DNA of 64,000 nt from positions 4,092,001-4,156,000 of the forward strand of contig CAWILH010000002.1 of assembly GCA_963836915.1 (NCBI GenBank), read 5' to 3'. This DNA comes from Cryomorpha sp963836915 (GTDB taxonomy: Bacteria; Bacteroidota; Bacteroidia; Flavobacteriales_D; Cryomorphaceae). This document shows positions 42,957 through 52,648 of this stretch, piece by piece. Under the pieces are notes generated by a model. It searched no databases, was not told the origin of the DNA, and saw only the letters and a list, made by a program, of their open reading frames with translations. The first letter of the stretch is position 1; each line of letters begins with the position of its first letter. Position numbers and translations under genes: made by a program.

Positions 42957-44201
42957 ATGATTACCTTTAAACGATACACGCTCGCCAATGGCCTGCGCCT
43001 GCTGGTACACCGCGACGAAAGCACGCCCATCGCAGCGGTAAACACTCTTTACGATGTGGGGGCACGCGACGAAGATCCGGAGAAGTCGGGTTTTGCGCAT
43101 CTCTTTGAGCACCTTATGTTTGGCGGAAGCCTTAATATTCCCAATTTTGACAACCCCCTGCAACGCGTCGGGGGAAGCAATAATGCCTTCACCAATAATG
43201 ATTATACCAATTATTATATCACAGTGCCGGTAGAGAATCTGGAGACTGCCTTCTGGCTGGAGTCGGACCGTATGCTGAGCCTGGCCTTTACCCCGCAAAG
43301 CCTTGAAGTACAGCGTAAGGTGGTGATCGAAGAATTTAAACAGCGCTATCTCAACCAGCCCTACGGTGAGACCTGGCTGCGCCTGCGGCCGCTGGCGTAT
43401 AAAAAACATCCCTATCGCTGGGCTACGATCGGTAAAAACATAGCGCATATCGAAGAAGCCACGCTAGGTGATGTCAAGGCTTTTTTCAAGCAGCATTATC
43501 ATCCCGCCAATGCTATACTGGTGGTAGCAGGCAATGTAGATCCGGACCGGGTGCATGCACTGGTGCAAAAATGGTACGGCGATATCGCTCCGCAAAAGAA
43601 GGAGAAGCGCGCGCTGCCGAAGGAAGATGAAAATACCAGCTACGAGCTGGAAGTACTGAAGCGGCCAGTGCCCCAAAAAGCGATTTATATGGCCTGGCCA
43701 ATGCCCGATCGGTTTTCGCCCGATTATTACGCCGCCGATTTGATCACCGACATCCTTTCTCAGGGCAAATCGGCGCGGCTTTATCAGGATTTGGTACTCG
43801 ACAAAGGTCTTTTTACATCTTGCTCCAGCTATATCTCTGGCAGTCTCGATCCTGGTCTGCTGTTGGTAAATGGGATGGTCGATGAATCGGTCTCGTTTGA
43901 AACCGCCCGCGATGCCGTGCAGGAAGTGATCGATGAATTGATGGCTTCTGGGCCGTCAGAGCGCGAATTGGAAAAGGTGAAAAATAAGTTGGAAACCAAT
44001 CACGTGATCTCCGAAGCCAACGTGCTCAGCAAGGCTATGAGTTTGGCTTATTTTGAGTTGCTGGGCGATGCCGAACTGGTAAATCAAGTGATGGAGCATT
44101 ACCGGAAGGTGACCGCAGACGATGTAATGCGTGTAGGCAGAGAAATATTCAAGCGCGGTGCCATGAAAGAACTGCGCTATGATAAAATGGAAACCACATG
44201 A
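42957..44201 (+). CDS. M16 family zinc metallopeptidase (catalytic subunit)
   Basis: 414 aa. Inverted zinc motif HLFEHLMFGG (48-57: His, His ligands and catalytic Glu) and the third ligand Glu downstream in VVIEEFKQRY; the first M16 domain is followed by the M16C part (RPVPQKAIYMAWPMP). No signal peptide visible, so cytosolic or periplasm-facing by other means. It is coupled (ATGA) with a second M16 gene lacking the zinc site, the usual Bacteroidota heterodimer like processing peptidases. Cleaves peptides in an enclosed chamber. Confidence 0.92.
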   Translation: MITFKRYTLANGLRLLVHRDESTPIAAVNTLYDVGARDEDPEKSGFAHLFEHLMFGGSLNIPNFDNPLQRVGGSNNAFTNNDYTNYYITVPVENLETAFWLESDRMLSLAFTPQSLEVQRKVVIEEFKQRYLNQPYGETWLRLRPLAYKKHPYRWATIGKNIAHIEEATLGDVKAFFKQHYHPANAILVVAGNVDPDRVHALVQKWYGDIAPQKKEKRALPKEDENTSYELEVLKRPVPQKAIYMAWPMPDRFSPDYYAADLITDILSQGKSARLYQDLVLDKGLFTSCSSYISGSLDPGLLLVNGMVDESVSFETARDAVQEVIDELMASGPSERELEKVKNKLETNHVISEANVLSKAMSLAYFELLGDAELVNQVMEHYRKVTADDVMRVGREIFKRGAMKELRYDKMETT

Positions 44202-45478
44202 AATTGAACAGAGCACTCGCACCAGAAAGATTGGCGCCAAAATCAATACCGGGACTTGACTTTCCCGCTTTGCACATGCTAGATCGTATACCGACGTATG
44301 TGGTAGAAGGCGGCAACGATGATATTATCAAGATAGATATCGTATTCAAGGCAGGTACGCGTTACGAACCCAAGCCCATGCTTTCCAACACCTGCCTGAG
44401 TATGCTCAAGGAAGGGACAGAGCGGTATTCGGCTGCCGAAATTGCCGAAACAGTCGATTTTTATGGCGCCCAAATCGGCACTGGTCTTTCTAAAGATCGC
44501 GCAGAATTGAGCTTGCTATGCTTAGGAAAACACCTTGAAGAGCTCATTGAGATTTTTATTGACGTGGCACTGAATCCGGTTTTTCCCGAAAAGGAATTGG
44601 AGAAATATAAGAAGCGGAGCAGCAGCGCCCTGCGGGTAAATCTGGATAAGGTCGACTTTCAGGCCCGACTGCTTTTTAGTGAGCTGATGTTTGGCCAACT
44701 GCCTTACAGAGAGCGATTCGCAACTGAATATTACGAAGGCATAGCTCCAGAAGATTTAAAGGCTTTTTTCAGCGCCAACTACTCTATCGATGAAGCCTTT
44801 ATTTTGATAAGTGGCCAAGATACTGATCGCGCCAAAGAACTATTGAGTACAGCTCTCGACAATAAATTGCCTGTAGCACCGCCCATAAAAATAGCTGGAG
44901 CACCGATTATCTGGAACTATAAAGCAGAACGGAGCACGGTCGAAAAAGCCGATGCGCTCCAATCGGCTATACGCATGGGAGCGCCTGCCGTAGCCCGAGG
45001 TCACGCAGATTATCCAGCATTGTACATTGCCAATACTGCGCTCGGCGGTTATTTTGGATCGCGCTTGATGCAGAATATCCGAGAAGAAAAAGGGTATACC
45101 TACGGCATCGCATCGGGGCTGAATATTTTTGAAGAAGCCGCCTACATCAGCATTGCCACGCAGGTAGGGGCGGAGCTTACAGAAGCTACCCTTATCGAAA
45201 TCAACAAAGAGCTAGGCCGAATGATCAATGAGCCCATAACCCCTCAAGAGCTGGAATTGATACAGCATTATGTAGCCGGAAATCTGCTCACCAGATTTGA
45301 CGGCCCTTTTGCCATTGCCGATCGCTTGAAGTTGATCATCTCTTCGGGGCTTGAACCGGAACTATTTTCAGATTTTGCAAAAGCCATTTTTCAGCTTACG
45401 CCAAAAGATGTGCAAGCTGCCGCCAAAAAATATTTTCAGCCCGATGGATTTTCAATTGCCGTGGTGGGTAAGGGATAA
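44198..45478 (+). CDS. M16 family peptidase, non-catalytic subunit
   Basis: 426 aa. No HxxEH is present in the N-terminal domain, but the C-terminal RLMQNIREEKGYTYG motif that completes the active site in trans is conserved (R-Y pair), plus GYFGSRLM. Pairs with the preceding catalytic subunit; ATGA overlap supports stoichiometric production. Confidence 0.9.
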   Translation: MKLNRALAPERLAPKSIPGLDFPALHMLDRIPTYVVEGGNDDIIKIDIVFKAGTRYEPKPMLSNTCLSMLKEGTERYSAAEIAETVDFYGAQIGTGLSKDRAELSLLCLGKHLEELIEIFIDVALNPVFPEKELEKYKKRSSSALRVNLDKVDFQARLLFSELMFGQLPYRERFATEYYEGIAPEDLKAFFSANYSIDEAFILISGQDTDRAKELLSTALDNKLPVAPPIKIAGAPIIWNYKAERSTVEKADALQSAIRMGAPAVARGHADYPALYIANTALGGYFGSRLMQNIREEKGYTYGIASGLNIFEEAAYISIATQVGAELTEATLIEINKELGRMINEPITPQELELIQHYVAGNLLTRFDGPFAIADRLKLIISSGLEPELFSDFAKAIFQLTPKDVQAAAKKYFQPDGFSIAVVGKG

Positions 45479-45598
45479 ATTTGGGCTCTAGAAACCGTGA
45501 TCCCTACGATTTACCGACCCTTAATAGGAAACCACCTATATAATCGAATAGATATGCCGGTCGATAAAATTCAAGTTTACCTGCCGGGCAAGAGCTCG

Positions 45599-46630
45599 CT
45601 ACCTTGCCACCACTACCTTAGTAGCCTGCACGCCACTCGCATTCTCAATGCGAAGCAGATAATAGCCTGATGGTAGGTCGCTTACATCAATACCTGCACC
45701 GGTAGAATCGAAGCCTGGCTTTAGTCGTATTTCTTTTCGCAGGGTGCCGGTTATATCCAGAAGGCTGAATGTAAGGGGCTCCGCAATCGTTTTGTTGAAG
45801 CTGACATTCAAATAGTCGGAAGCCGGATTGGGATAAACCTTTAGGTCTGTTACTATTTCTACTTCTCCAACCCCTAGGAAGTTAAAGTCGTCAAGGAAAA
45901 TAATGCTTTGTTCAGGAAACGTCTGTTGCGTCGAATCATCGGTAGCCACGATGTCTTGATTGATCATGATCGGAAAAGGATAGCCTGCGGAGTACCAATA
46001 ATATGCATTACCGGTGCGGCTTACACTAAAAGCCTCGCCGTTAAAGGTTCCACTTTCGGTCTGCTCAAGTGCGACGTAAACCCGATAGGCCTGCACTTCT
46101 CCCCAAGGCAATATGAGCGTACCATACCCATCTACCACACCTTCACGCATACCAGTTACTGCCCCCGTGGCGGTGCCGCCTGGACCAGAAATAGCGTACG
46201 GTAAGGTAAAATTATTTGAGAAGGTGGTATCCAATCCCAGTGGAAACGGAATAAATAGTACGGGAGATTCGTAAATCAGATTATAGGTCGGGAAGCTTTG
46301 GCCCAGTTCAAAAAACCCCTCGTCTTCCACAGAAAAGTATTGGCGCAGCCCAGCACCATAATCTAGGCAATGATTGGACGATGAAAATTGAGCTGCCGCA
46401 GGTGTTGTTGCAGGGTCTACCAATGTCAGCATGTTTTGACCTTGGCTGGTTAAGAAACTAAAATCCCAAAGCACATTCGTCCCGCTCGCTCCTTCGTCTA
46501 CATAATTCGATGAATTGATGGAAAAGTTGGTGCCGATCGTAGTGTGAATATCCTCTACGGTAAGCGCTTCTTGCGCGAAATTCATTTGGCCGTAAGCAAT
46601 AGCCAAAATCAAGAATAGATTTCTTTTCAT
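45599..46630 (-). CDS. T9SS-sorted secreted protein of unknown function
   Basis: 343 aa from ATG 46630; upstream residues in frame lack a signal. Signal peptide MKRNLFLILAIAYGQMNFAQ, a beta-rich body with no recognised domain (SSNYVDEGASGTNVLWDFSF; NAYYWYSAGYPFPIMINQD) and a C-terminal type A sorting domain (DLKVYPNPASDYLNVSFNK, FSLLDITGTLRKEIRL, ATKVVVAR). Monocistronic, between the M16 operon and the YihY gene. Confidence 0.85.
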   Translation of the reverse strand: MKRNLFLILAIAYGQMNFAQEALTVEDIHTTIGTNFSINSSNYVDEGASGTNVLWDFSFLTSQGQNMLTLVDPATTPAAAQFSSSNHCLDYGAGLRQYFSVEDEGFFELGQSFPTYNLIYESPVLFIPFPLGLDTTFSNNFTLPYAISGPGGTATGAVTGMREGVVDGYGTLILPWGEVQAYRVYVALEQTESGTFNGEAFSVSRTGNAYYWYSAGYPFPIMINQDIVATDDSTQQTFPEQSIIFLDDFNFLGVGEVEIVTDLKVYPNPASDYLNVSFNKTIAEPLTFSLLDITGTLRKEIRLKPGFDSTGAGIDVSDLPSGYYLLRIENASGVQATKVVVAR

Positions 46631-46691
46631 AGTCTTATTTTGGAGGTGAAAGATAGAGAAATCCAATCAACTACGATCGTGCCGCTTGTAC

Positions 46692-47651
46692 TTATTTGAT
46701 GATATCATCTGGTTCTATTTCGGCCACATCGGTATCCTTGGCCCTATTTATCCCAGCATTGATCTCAAAACCGATCAATAGTACGATCGTGTTAAAATAA
46801 AGCCAAAGCATCACCACAAGTATGGTACCCACAGATCCATAAAGCTTGTTATAACTCCCAAAATTATTGACGTACCAAGCAAATCCCGATGCGACGATAA
46901 TGAAACCCAAGGTGGCAAATGAAGCACCGGCATTCAGCGCCTGCCAGCGCCCGTGCAGCCCTGCCCGATAGAGAAGTGAGATGCCGATCTCAAATAAAAT
47001 GATAACAACGATCCACTTAATAAACTCGATCAACACGATGATGGCATCGCTACCGATAATATTCAAATCTTGAAGATAGTCGAGCACCGGACCACTAAAG
47101 GTGATAAGCCCAACGCCTAGAATCATGACCATGCTGAATACCAACATCAGCCCGAAAGATCGCGCATATTGGATGACCATGCTCTGCTGCTTTACCACAT
47201 TATAGCTATGGCTGAACCCTTCGAGTATCGCATGGATGGCATTACTTGCGTAAAATAGCGCCAAGAAAAAAGAAATGCTGATCAGCGTTTGTTGCTTCTT
47301 GTTGATCAGGTCGTCTAGGGTTTGCTCTACCAGGCTGAAGGCGTTGGTGGGCATGGTCTTAGCGATGTAGGTGAAGAGGCTTTCTTGAAAATTTTCGATC
47401 GGGATGAAAGGGATCACCGAGATGAGAACAATCAAGAGTGGCGGTAATGCCAGCAGGATACGAAAAGATACCGCAGCAGCCCTATTGGTAAGCCGCCCTT
47501 TGCGGATACCTGCGTAGGTAAACTTGAAAACCTGATAAAGCGTTAACCCGCTAAAACCAGGAAGGACTGCTTTTTTGCTTACCATCACCGATTTTCTAAT
47601 CAGCATGGACCGCATTATTTTATCTTTCCAAACTTCTATAAATGATGCCAT
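46692..47651 (-). CDS. YihY/virulence factor BrkB family membrane protein
   Basis: 319 aa with six to seven membrane segments. Family signatures: LTNRAAAVSFRILLALPPLL near the N-terminus, and YGSVGTILVVMLWLYFNTIV and GFEINAG in the C-terminal half. Inner-membrane protein of unclear function (once mis-called RNase BN). Several in-frame Met precede the family core (residues 1-45), so the true start may be internal. Confidence 0.9.
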   Translation of the reverse strand: MASFIEVWKDKIMRSMLIRKSVMVSKKAVLPGFSGLTLYQVFKFTYAGIRKGRLTNRAAAVSFRILLALPPLLIVLISVIPFIPIENFQESLFTYIAKTMPTNAFSLVEQTLDDLINKKQQTLISISFFLALFYASNAIHAILEGFSHSYNVVKQQSMVIQYARSFGLMLVFSMVMILGVGLITFSGPVLDYLQDLNIIGSDAIIVLIEFIKWIVVIILFEIGISLLYRAGLHGRWQALNAGASFATLGFIIVASGFAWYVNNFGSYNKLYGSVGTILVVMLWLYFNTIVLLIGFEINAGINRAKDTDVAEIEPDDIIK

Positions 47652-47746
47652 AGGGCGTCCCTTCTATGCGCTAAAGTAAACTTTTGATCCGAGCAGCCTA
47701 TAACGGGTGCATGACTTTGCATTTCTGCAAAAAGCAATAGCATTTT

Positions 47747-48580
47747 TTAATAAGCCTTCATGCTGATGTCGAGACTTTGCGCGCTATGCGTAAGAGCCCC
47801 CATACTGATATAGTCTACCCCACATTCAGCGTATTTCCGCGCAGTTTCAATGGTTATGTTCCCACTGGCTTCGGTCTCATACTGTCCGTTTATTTTTTTT
47901 ATCGCTTCGCGCAAATCGTCATAAGAAAAATTGTCGAGCATAATGCGATCGATCAATCCGATAGCCAATATTTCTTCTACTTCTGCCAAGTTTCGCGCTT
48001 CGACTTCCAGTTGGATATTTAGTTTATTCGACTTTCGAAATTCATCGCATGAAGTAATGGCCTTTTCGATACTACCGGCATAGTCGATATGGTTATCTTT
48101 GATCATCATCATATCATAAAGTCCAAAACGATGGTTGGCTCCGCCGCCAATTTCTACCGCCATCTTTTCGAGAAATCGGATTCCAGGGGTAGTCTTTCGC
48201 GTATCGAGTACTTTGGTAGAGAGCCCCTTGAGTTCTTGGGCTACCTGGGAGGTGAGCGTTGCGATCCCACTCATGCGCTGCATGCAGTTGAGCGCCAAGC
48301 GCTCCGCTTTCAGAATGCTGCGCACCCTACCGCTTATGATCATGGCTACGGCACCGGGTTCGACCGCAGTCCCATCGGCTATCTCTATGGCTACCTGTAG
48401 GTTGGGATCGATGTGATAGAGTATTTGTTCGGCTATTCCGGTTCCGGCCAGCACGCCTTTCTGCTTGATATACACTTTGGCGCGGCCTACAGCATCATCG
48501 GGCACGCATGCTTCTGAAGTATAATCACCATCCCCAATATCTTCTGCGACGGCATTTCGTATAAATTCGTCAATTGTCAT
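47747..48580 (-). CDS. nadC: Quinolinate phosphoribosyltransferase (carboxylating)
   Basis: 277 aa, full length. IGDGDYTSEACVPDDAVGRAK start, ALNCMQRMSGIATLT, KVLDTRKTTPGIRFLEKMAV (substrate-binding RKT-PG--R), HRFGLYDMMMIKDNH and the late VDYISMGALTHSAQSLDIS are all canonical. Makes nicotinate mononucleotide from quinolinate and PRPP in de novo NAD synthesis. Minus strand, likely its own unit or with lptD upstream by 115 bp. Confidence 0.96.
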   Translation of the reverse strand: MTIDEFIRNAVAEDIGDGDYTSEACVPDDAVGRAKVYIKQKGVLAGTGIAEQILYHIDPNLQVAIEIADGTAVEPGAVAMIISGRVRSILKAERLALNCMQRMSGIATLTSQVAQELKGLSTKVLDTRKTTPGIRFLEKMAVEIGGGANHRFGLYDMMMIKDNHIDYAGSIEKAITSCDEFRKSNKLNIQLEVEARNLAEVEEILAIGLIDRIMLDNFSYDDLREAIKKINGQYETEASGNITIETARKYAECGVDYISMGALTHSAQSLDISMKAY

Positions 48581-48695
48581 TTTTCCGATCTAAAAATTGG
48601 TGGTGCAAAAGTCGACAATTTCTTTGAAGCCCTATAGCTCTTTGGCGGTAAGCCGCAAACAATAGGTTGAAGGCGCGAAGCCAAAACCCAAGATT

Positions 48696-51353
48696 TTACA
48701 AGAAGAAACCACCATCATCACCAAAATTCCTGTTGCGCTCCAACTTGAGGTCGCGCAGAAGCGATGACTTGATATTGAGCGCGAGACGATAGCTGCGGCG
48801 GTCACCAAAGGGAACCACATTGGCCGAAAATTCCCAGCAATTGAGATCTACTACAACAAAGATATTGGTGGGCGTTAGTTCCTTCTGTATAAAGTCATAG
48901 CCGGAAGTGAAATTCACCCGTACGCGATCGAAAAGTTCAAAATCGCCGCTGAAGGTAAGCGATTGGATATAGGCGATGGAATCATCAATGGCAAAGCCCT
49001 CATCAAGCTGCACCGACTGCCTTATATTTCTGGCGCGCAGGCTATAGCCAAAGCGTACATTCCAAGGAATGGTAAAGTCTTCAAAAAGCCCCTTGTCCCG
49101 CTTCACGATCGGCACCGTGAGCGGCTCTTCGCCTTCTTCGATCACCTTTGCAGGCTTTTTATTTTTCTTGAACATGCTGCTGCCAATGCCCGAGCTGTTC
49201 AGGGCGAAGGTTCCATTTTCAAAATTGGCGATCTTGCGCTCCCGCTCCCATAGCAATAGGTCGGCATTGGTTACTTGTCCTGTTTCGGTGACCACATGGA
49301 TATAAGGATCGAACTGCGCGCTAAGGTTAAGATTCAAATACTTCGTGACTGGAGTACGCGCCGTGAGATTGATGTTTGATAACTTGAGCGAGTCTGCTGC
49401 AAAATTATAACTGGTCGAGGCGGTTATGTTTTCAATGACCTGGACTTTCTTGAATTTGCTTACGGTATCGTTTCTTGCTATGAGTTTTGCTTCTACATTA
49501 TTGACTAGGGTGAAGTTCAGCGACTCCGACCTGCCAGAAGGTGGCCCCCCATAGATCGTTCCTGTATAAGGGGAGTAGGGGGAAAGCCGTCCATCGTCGC
49601 CATAAAAACCGTAAATATTTGGATCAAAATCAGGGGTGAAACCATAGCCGATCGTGGGCGTCATGGTATGCCGAATCGCTTTTAATTTACCTCCTGTGAA
49701 GCCATACATCCCGTATAGTTTGGTGGTGGCGCTCACACTCGCGCTATAATTAAAGTTTCGGTCAAAACCATTGATAGTGTCCTGCACAAAAGTGCCGAGA
49801 TCTTCATCAAGACTACGGCCATAGGTGCGCAGATACCATCTTTCATTATAATTGAAGCTTGGCGTAATGCTTATAGGGCCTGCATTTAGCGGAAGGCTAA
49901 GGGCAATATTATGCTGCATCCCATTATTGAATTTCTTTTTCAGATCAGGCCAGTTATTTAGCGCCAGCTCTTCTTCGGTCACTTGCAGCTCGTTGCGGAT
50001 ATTGGCCGAATAGGTCAACCCCAACTTTTCATAGAAGGCCTGCCTTGGGTTGCTATCAAAGAGTCCGTCGAGCGGCATGGTTCGAGATCGCTGTATCCCA
50101 ATTTCTGGGAGGGTAAACCGATAGTTGCCTGTTCGTGAATTCTGATCGTGCCCAGCGTTCAAGCTCATATTCCAGGGCGAATCATAAAAACTCTTTGAAT
50201 AACGGATGTTTGAGCGGAAGGTATTGGTCAGGTAGTCCTGCTGGGAAGCGTTCAGGTTATTGCTGAAGTTTTGCGTGCTACCTGCATTTACATTGGCCGA
50301 GAAATTTGACAGCGGCTTGGCGCGTGAGTCCTGATTATGATTCCAGTTGACAAAGAAGGAAGTGCTCTTTGAAAAATTATTTAAATCCCTGTCGCCCGAT
50401 ACCAAACTATTGTACTGGAATCCGACATTTCCATCAAATTTATAACGCTGCGTATAGCGGGTTTGATTTTCGATGCCCCAGCTACCACGGGTGTAGATAT
50501 CTGCGAGGATCCGGGTGTCAAAATTATCTCCCAGCGGAAGGTAGAAACCAATATCATTCAGGAAATAGCCTTGTCTATCGCCATTACCGTAGCTGGGAAT
50601 GATGAGACCCGCCTGTTTCTTCTCCGAATTGGGAAAGAAGCCAAAGGGGAAGGCCAGCGGCGTGGGGATCTTGCCGAGTGCAAGGTAGCCAGGCCCGCTC
50701 ACGATGCGGTCGTCCTTGATCACTTTCAGCTTGCCGATCTTAAATCTTGTTTTGGCATTCGGGTCTTCGCAGGGGCAGTACTCACCGTTTTTAATGTAGA
50801 TGACCCGGTTGTTTTCCGTTGTCTTTACTTGTTTTCCCGTAAGGGTGCCCTCTACGATCTCTGTCTGCACTTGCTTTACATAGGCCTTCTTAGAGCGGAA
50901 ATTATAGTCCATCTCTTTTGACTTAAAGTCTGATGTGCCCTGCTTGAATACGGGTGCGCCAATATCTTGTCCCAGGCTATCTACCATTCCTTCGGCGTGT
51001 ACGGTATAGGTGCCGAAATCATAGATGATGAGATGCGCCTTTAGAATGATGTCTTCATAGTTAATCTGCGCATTTCCATAGAGATAAACCTTCTTATTCT
51101 GCACATCGTTATCTATGGAGTCGCTCGCACTGTAGGTGATTTTACTTCCTATGATGGCATCGGGATTGCGCTTTTCGAGCATCAAAGTATCTGCCAGCTC
51201 TATCGCTTCTAAACTGTCGTTCAAGGCATTTTCGGCCTGCGTTTCACTCTTCGGCACAGTATCTGCCGGTGCGGTCTCCGATCCGGTTTGCGCATATAGG
51301 CCTGAAGCTCCCATTATGAACATGAACAATAGGATAACTACTACCTTTGCCAT
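48696..51353 (-). CDS. lptD: LPS-assembly outer-membrane protein LptD-like
   Basis: 885 aa from ATG 51353 (signal peptide MAKVVVILLFMFIMGASGLYAQ); an upstream in-frame ATG at 51416 adds a charged stretch that spoils the signal. N-terminal OstA/LptA-like jellyroll (NKKVYLYGNAQINYEDIILK), a conserved ENNRVIYIKNGEYCPCEDPN cysteine segment, then a long barrel with IPTPLAFPFGFFPNSEKKQAG, typical of Bacteroidota putative LPS-assembly LptD. Inserts LPS into the outer membrane. The C-terminus is intact. Divergent from the amidase gene. Confidence 0.92.
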   Translation of the reverse strand: MAKVVVILLFMFIMGASGLYAQTGSETAPADTVPKSETQAENALNDSLEAIELADTLMLEKRNPDAIIGSKITYSASDSIDNDVQNKKVYLYGNAQINYEDIILKAHLIIYDFGTYTVHAEGMVDSLGQDIGAPVFKQGTSDFKSKEMDYNFRSKKAYVKQVQTEIVEGTLTGKQVKTTENNRVIYIKNGEYCPCEDPNAKTRFKIGKLKVIKDDRIVSGPGYLALGKIPTPLAFPFGFFPNSEKKQAGLIIPSYGNGDRQGYFLNDIGFYLPLGDNFDTRILADIYTRGSWGIENQTRYTQRYKFDGNVGFQYNSLVSGDRDLNNFSKSTSFFVNWNHNQDSRAKPLSNFSANVNAGSTQNFSNNLNASQQDYLTNTFRSNIRYSKSFYDSPWNMSLNAGHDQNSRTGNYRFTLPEIGIQRSRTMPLDGLFDSNPRQAFYEKLGLTYSANIRNELQVTEEELALNNWPDLKKKFNNGMQHNIALSLPLNAGPISITPSFNYNERWYLRTYGRSLDEDLGTFVQDTINGFDRNFNYSASVSATTKLYGMYGFTGGKLKAIRHTMTPTIGYGFTPDFDPNIYGFYGDDGRLSPYSPYTGTIYGGPPSGRSESLNFTLVNNVEAKLIARNDTVSKFKKVQVIENITASTSYNFAADSLKLSNINLTARTPVTKYLNLNLSAQFDPYIHVVTETGQVTNADLLLWERERKIANFENGTFALNSSGIGSSMFKKNKKPAKVIEEGEEPLTVPIVKRDKGLFEDFTIPWNVRFGYSLRARNIRQSVQLDEGFAIDDSIAYIQSLTFSGDFELFDRVRVNFTSGYDFIQKELTPTNIFVVVDLNCWEFSANVVPFGDRRSYRLALNIKSSLLRDLKLERNRNFGDDGGFFL

Positions 51354-51440
51354 CTTTAAAAGGGAAGCGATATTGCTAACTTTACAGATAAATTTAATGC
51401 GTTTTAAACGGTCCAAAACTACGTAATAAGCTGAGCTAAA

Positions 51441-52637
51441 ATGGGCGCAAAGATTGAAATAACTGGTATCAAAACTAAAAACTCACTGATATTATTGGGT
51501 TGTGCCCTGTTAATAGGGATTTTGCTCGTAGCATCTTCTATGCCAAAAGAGAAGAATGCTCCCGCCGTAAGCCGCATAGTGATCGATGCGGGCCACGGTG
51601 GCAAAGATCCTGGCAATCTGGGTACCGGCCGATATAAAACCACCGAAAAGGCCATCGCCTTAAAAGTAGCACTTCTCGTGGGTGGCTATATCGAAAAGGC
51701 ATTTCCAGATGTAGAAGTGCTCTATACGCGTGATGATGACACCTTCGTACCCCTTCATGAGCGTACTAAATTTGCCAATGCAAAGGGGGCTGATCTCTTT
51801 ATCTCCGTCCACTGCGATGCCTTTACCCGCGAAGGTGCAAATGGAAGCGGAAGCTATGTAATGGGCGACGCTAAGACGGAAGCCAATCTCCGCATGGCGC
51901 AGCGGGAGAACAATGCCATACTGCTGGAAGAAGACCGGGACGAGAATTATGGGGGCATCGATCCAACCTCGCCAGAAGGCCTGATAGAGCTCAGCTTACG
52001 CCAAAACACGCATATCAAGCAGAGCCTAAAGTTTGCCCAAACGGTACAAGATCAAATACGCGAGCGCGTAGGCCGCACCGATCGAGGCGTAAAGCAGGCT
52101 CCTTTTTGGGTGATATGCTATACCACCATGCCGAGCGTGCTCATCGAGCTTGGTTTCCTTACGAATAAGGAAGAAGAAGATTTCTTGCAGAGCACCCAAG
52201 GTCAGGAGTATATAGCCTCTGCCATATATAGGGCTTTCAAGGAATACAAGGTGCAACTGGAGAGTATCGAGTCTAATATGGCCGGTGCCGAAGTGGAAGA
52301 AGACCGTCCTAAAGATTCTGGAAATGCTTCTTCGGCGGAAGCCGACACCAAGACTTTAGAAAAAGGCGCGGTGACCTTCAAAGTGCAGCTTTTATCATCT
52401 TCTACACAGGTGGCTTTAGAGCCCAAGAACTTTGAAGGGCTTGAAAACGTAATAGAATACCGTGATAATGATATCTATAAATATCTTTACGGCGCCGCAA
52501 CGACTTACGATGGAGCTAAAAACCTTCAAAAGGATGCGCGGAAGCAAGGGTTTAGAGGAGCCTTTGTGATTGCATTTGATGACCAAAACAAGCGCATAGC
52601 CCTTGAAGAAGCCATTAAAATGTCCCCCAAAAACTAA
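51441..52637 (+). CDS. N-acetylmuramoyl-L-alanine amidase (Amidase_3)
   Basis: 398 aa. N-terminal membrane or signal segment (LILLGCALLIGILLVASS), then IVIDAGHGGKDPGNLG (first zinc His), TTEKAIALKVA (Glu ligand), LFISVHCDAF (His) and VLIELGFLTNKEEE (catalytic Glu). The C-terminal third has an SPOR-like part (VTFKVQLLSSS-VIEYRDNDIYKYLYGA). Splits peptidoglycan at septa, like AmiC. Shares the promoter region with lptD and is followed 11 bp later by the MCE gene, a standard Bacteroidota arrangement. Confidence 0.93.
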   Translation: MGAKIEITGIKTKNSLILLGCALLIGILLVASSMPKEKNAPAVSRIVIDAGHGGKDPGNLGTGRYKTTEKAIALKVALLVGGYIEKAFPDVEVLYTRDDDTFVPLHERTKFANAKGADLFISVHCDAFTREGANGSGSYVMGDAKTEANLRMAQRENNAILLEEDRDENYGGIDPTSPEGLIELSLRQNTHIKQSLKFAQTVQDQIRERVGRTDRGVKQAPFWVICYTTMPSVLIELGFLTNKEEEDFLQSTQGQEYIASAIYRAFKEYKVQLESIESNMAGAEVEEDRPKDSGNASSAEADTKTLEKGAVTFKVQLLSSSTQVALEPKNFEGLENVIEYRDNDIYKYLYGAATTYDGAKNLQKDARKQGFRGAFVIAFDDQNKRIALEEAIKMSPKN

Positions 52638-52648
52638 AATACTAGTCT